From positions 1 through 6,974 of the forward strand of contig JAJAZO010000036.1 of NCBI GenBank assembly GCA_026785745.1: a DNA stretch of 6,974 nt. The letters are read 5' to 3'. Under the pieces are notes generated by a model. That model did not search any database and was not told the DNA's origin. It was given only the letters and a program-made list of their open reading frames with translations. This document shows, piece by piece, positions 6,642 through 6,974 of this stretch (position 1 is its first letter; every line of letters starts with the position of its first letter). The position numbers were made by a program, and so were the translations under genes. The stretch is from Chitinophagaceae bacterium. Its GTDB lineage: Bacteria > Bacteroidota > Bacteroidia > Chitinophagales > Chitinophagaceae.

Positions 6642-6974
6642 TTATTCAGCTTCAGGCTTTGCCTCTTCTGTTGCTTCTGTTGAAGAATCTTTTGCCTCTT
6701 CAGTTGCCGGAGCATCTTCTGTGGCACCATCCATTTTCTTCTTTAAATCAGCCAGCACACCCAAATCACCAAGAGTAGCTTTCTCTACTTTACTCTGCAC
6801 ACTCTTCACCGCTTTCCTTGTATTATCAGCTTCTACTCTTGCTTCTTTTTTTACTGCTTCAGCTTCTTCTACTTTGCCCTGCTCCCAGATACGGGTATGA
6901 GATACCACAATTCTTTTTTCATTGCGGTCAAACTCAATAACCATAAACTGAGCAGTTTCATCGGCACCAATGCT
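6642..6974 (-). CDS. rpsA: 30S ribosomal protein S1, C-terminal part (partial at window edge)
   Basis: S1 binds mRNA on the 30S subunit through repeated OB-fold S1 domains and helps load transcripts for translation initiation. Only the last 110 codons are in the window; the gene continues past 6974 and stops with TAA at 6642-6644. The visible part starts inside the final S1 domain (SIGADETAQFMVIEFDRNEKRIVVSH, given here only as its landmarks FMVIEFDRNEKR and IVVSH). It continues into a charged, probably helical linker rich in Glu, Ala, Lys and Val, then the TLGDLGVLADLKKKM motif I associate with Bacteroidota S1 proteins, and ends in a low-complexity Glu/Ala/Thr tail. The ATG at 6944 is internal, not the true start. 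A strong terminator follows. The assignment rests on the S1-strand pattern and the Bacteroidota-type tail. Confidence 0.9.
   Translation of the reverse strand, partial: SIGADETAQFMVIEFDRNEKRIVVSHTRIWEQGKVEEAEAVKKEARVEADNTRKAVKSVQSKVEKATLGDLGVLADLKKKMDGATEDAPATEEAKDSSTEATEEAKPEAE

Noticed and set aside
6547..6900. Plus-strand 117-codon frame opposite rpsA
   Set aside because: It runs antisense through the rpsA terminator and coding region; its Ser/Ala/Phe-rich translation is the complement of the Glu/Ala/Lys-rich S1 tail.

Overview
The window looks like part of a Bacteroidota chromosome, most likely family Chitinophagaceae or a relative. The grounds are a giant secreted protein ending in a type IX secretion (T9SS, Por-type) C-terminal sorting domain, a signal peptide followed directly by Gln, the near absence of a Shine-Dalgarno signal, moderate AT richness, and a ribosomal protein S1 with the Bacteroidota-style tail (TLGDL...LADLKKKM plus a Glu/Ala-rich end). 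The family-level placement is inference.

Layout. Positions 1-499 hold no convincing gene. The stretch carries a short open segment at its very start, an ACAGGA/TCCTGT dyad, a perfect TTAATTC-T-GAATTAA palindrome and a weak promoter candidate. Positions 500-6283 (+) are one uninterrupted gene for a 1927-residue modular cell-surface or secreted protein. In order it has a signal peptide, an N-terminal beta-sandwich, two further Ig-like segments, a bacterial Ig/cadherin-like domain (Big_9 type), a large region of about 490 residues with WEDGYE and VWGDGD motifs and some resemblance to IgGFc-binding-type domains, a second Big_9-type domain, an SdrD-B/Cna-B-like domain split by an inserted beta-rich domain of about 170 residues, another B-like domain, a 'GSDPEDA' domain, an Fn3-like domain and the T9SS type A sorting domain.

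Positions 6284-6641 form the convergent intergenic region. It holds a roughly 150-bp imperfect palindrome with terminal inverted repeats (6315-6464), which looks like a dispersed REP/MITE-type element that may also act as a terminator. It also holds a textbook intrinsic terminator for the minus-strand gene (6592-6618). Positions 6642-6974 (-) are the 3' end of rpsA (30S ribosomal protein S1), which runs off the right edge.

The two genes converge and have no evident functional link: one is translation housekeeping, the other a surface adhesin or matrix-type protein exported through Sec and then T9SS. No multi-gene defence, mobile or biosynthetic system is visible. The main points of interest are the domain nesting in the giant protein, its poorly characterised central region, and the structured intergenic repeat.
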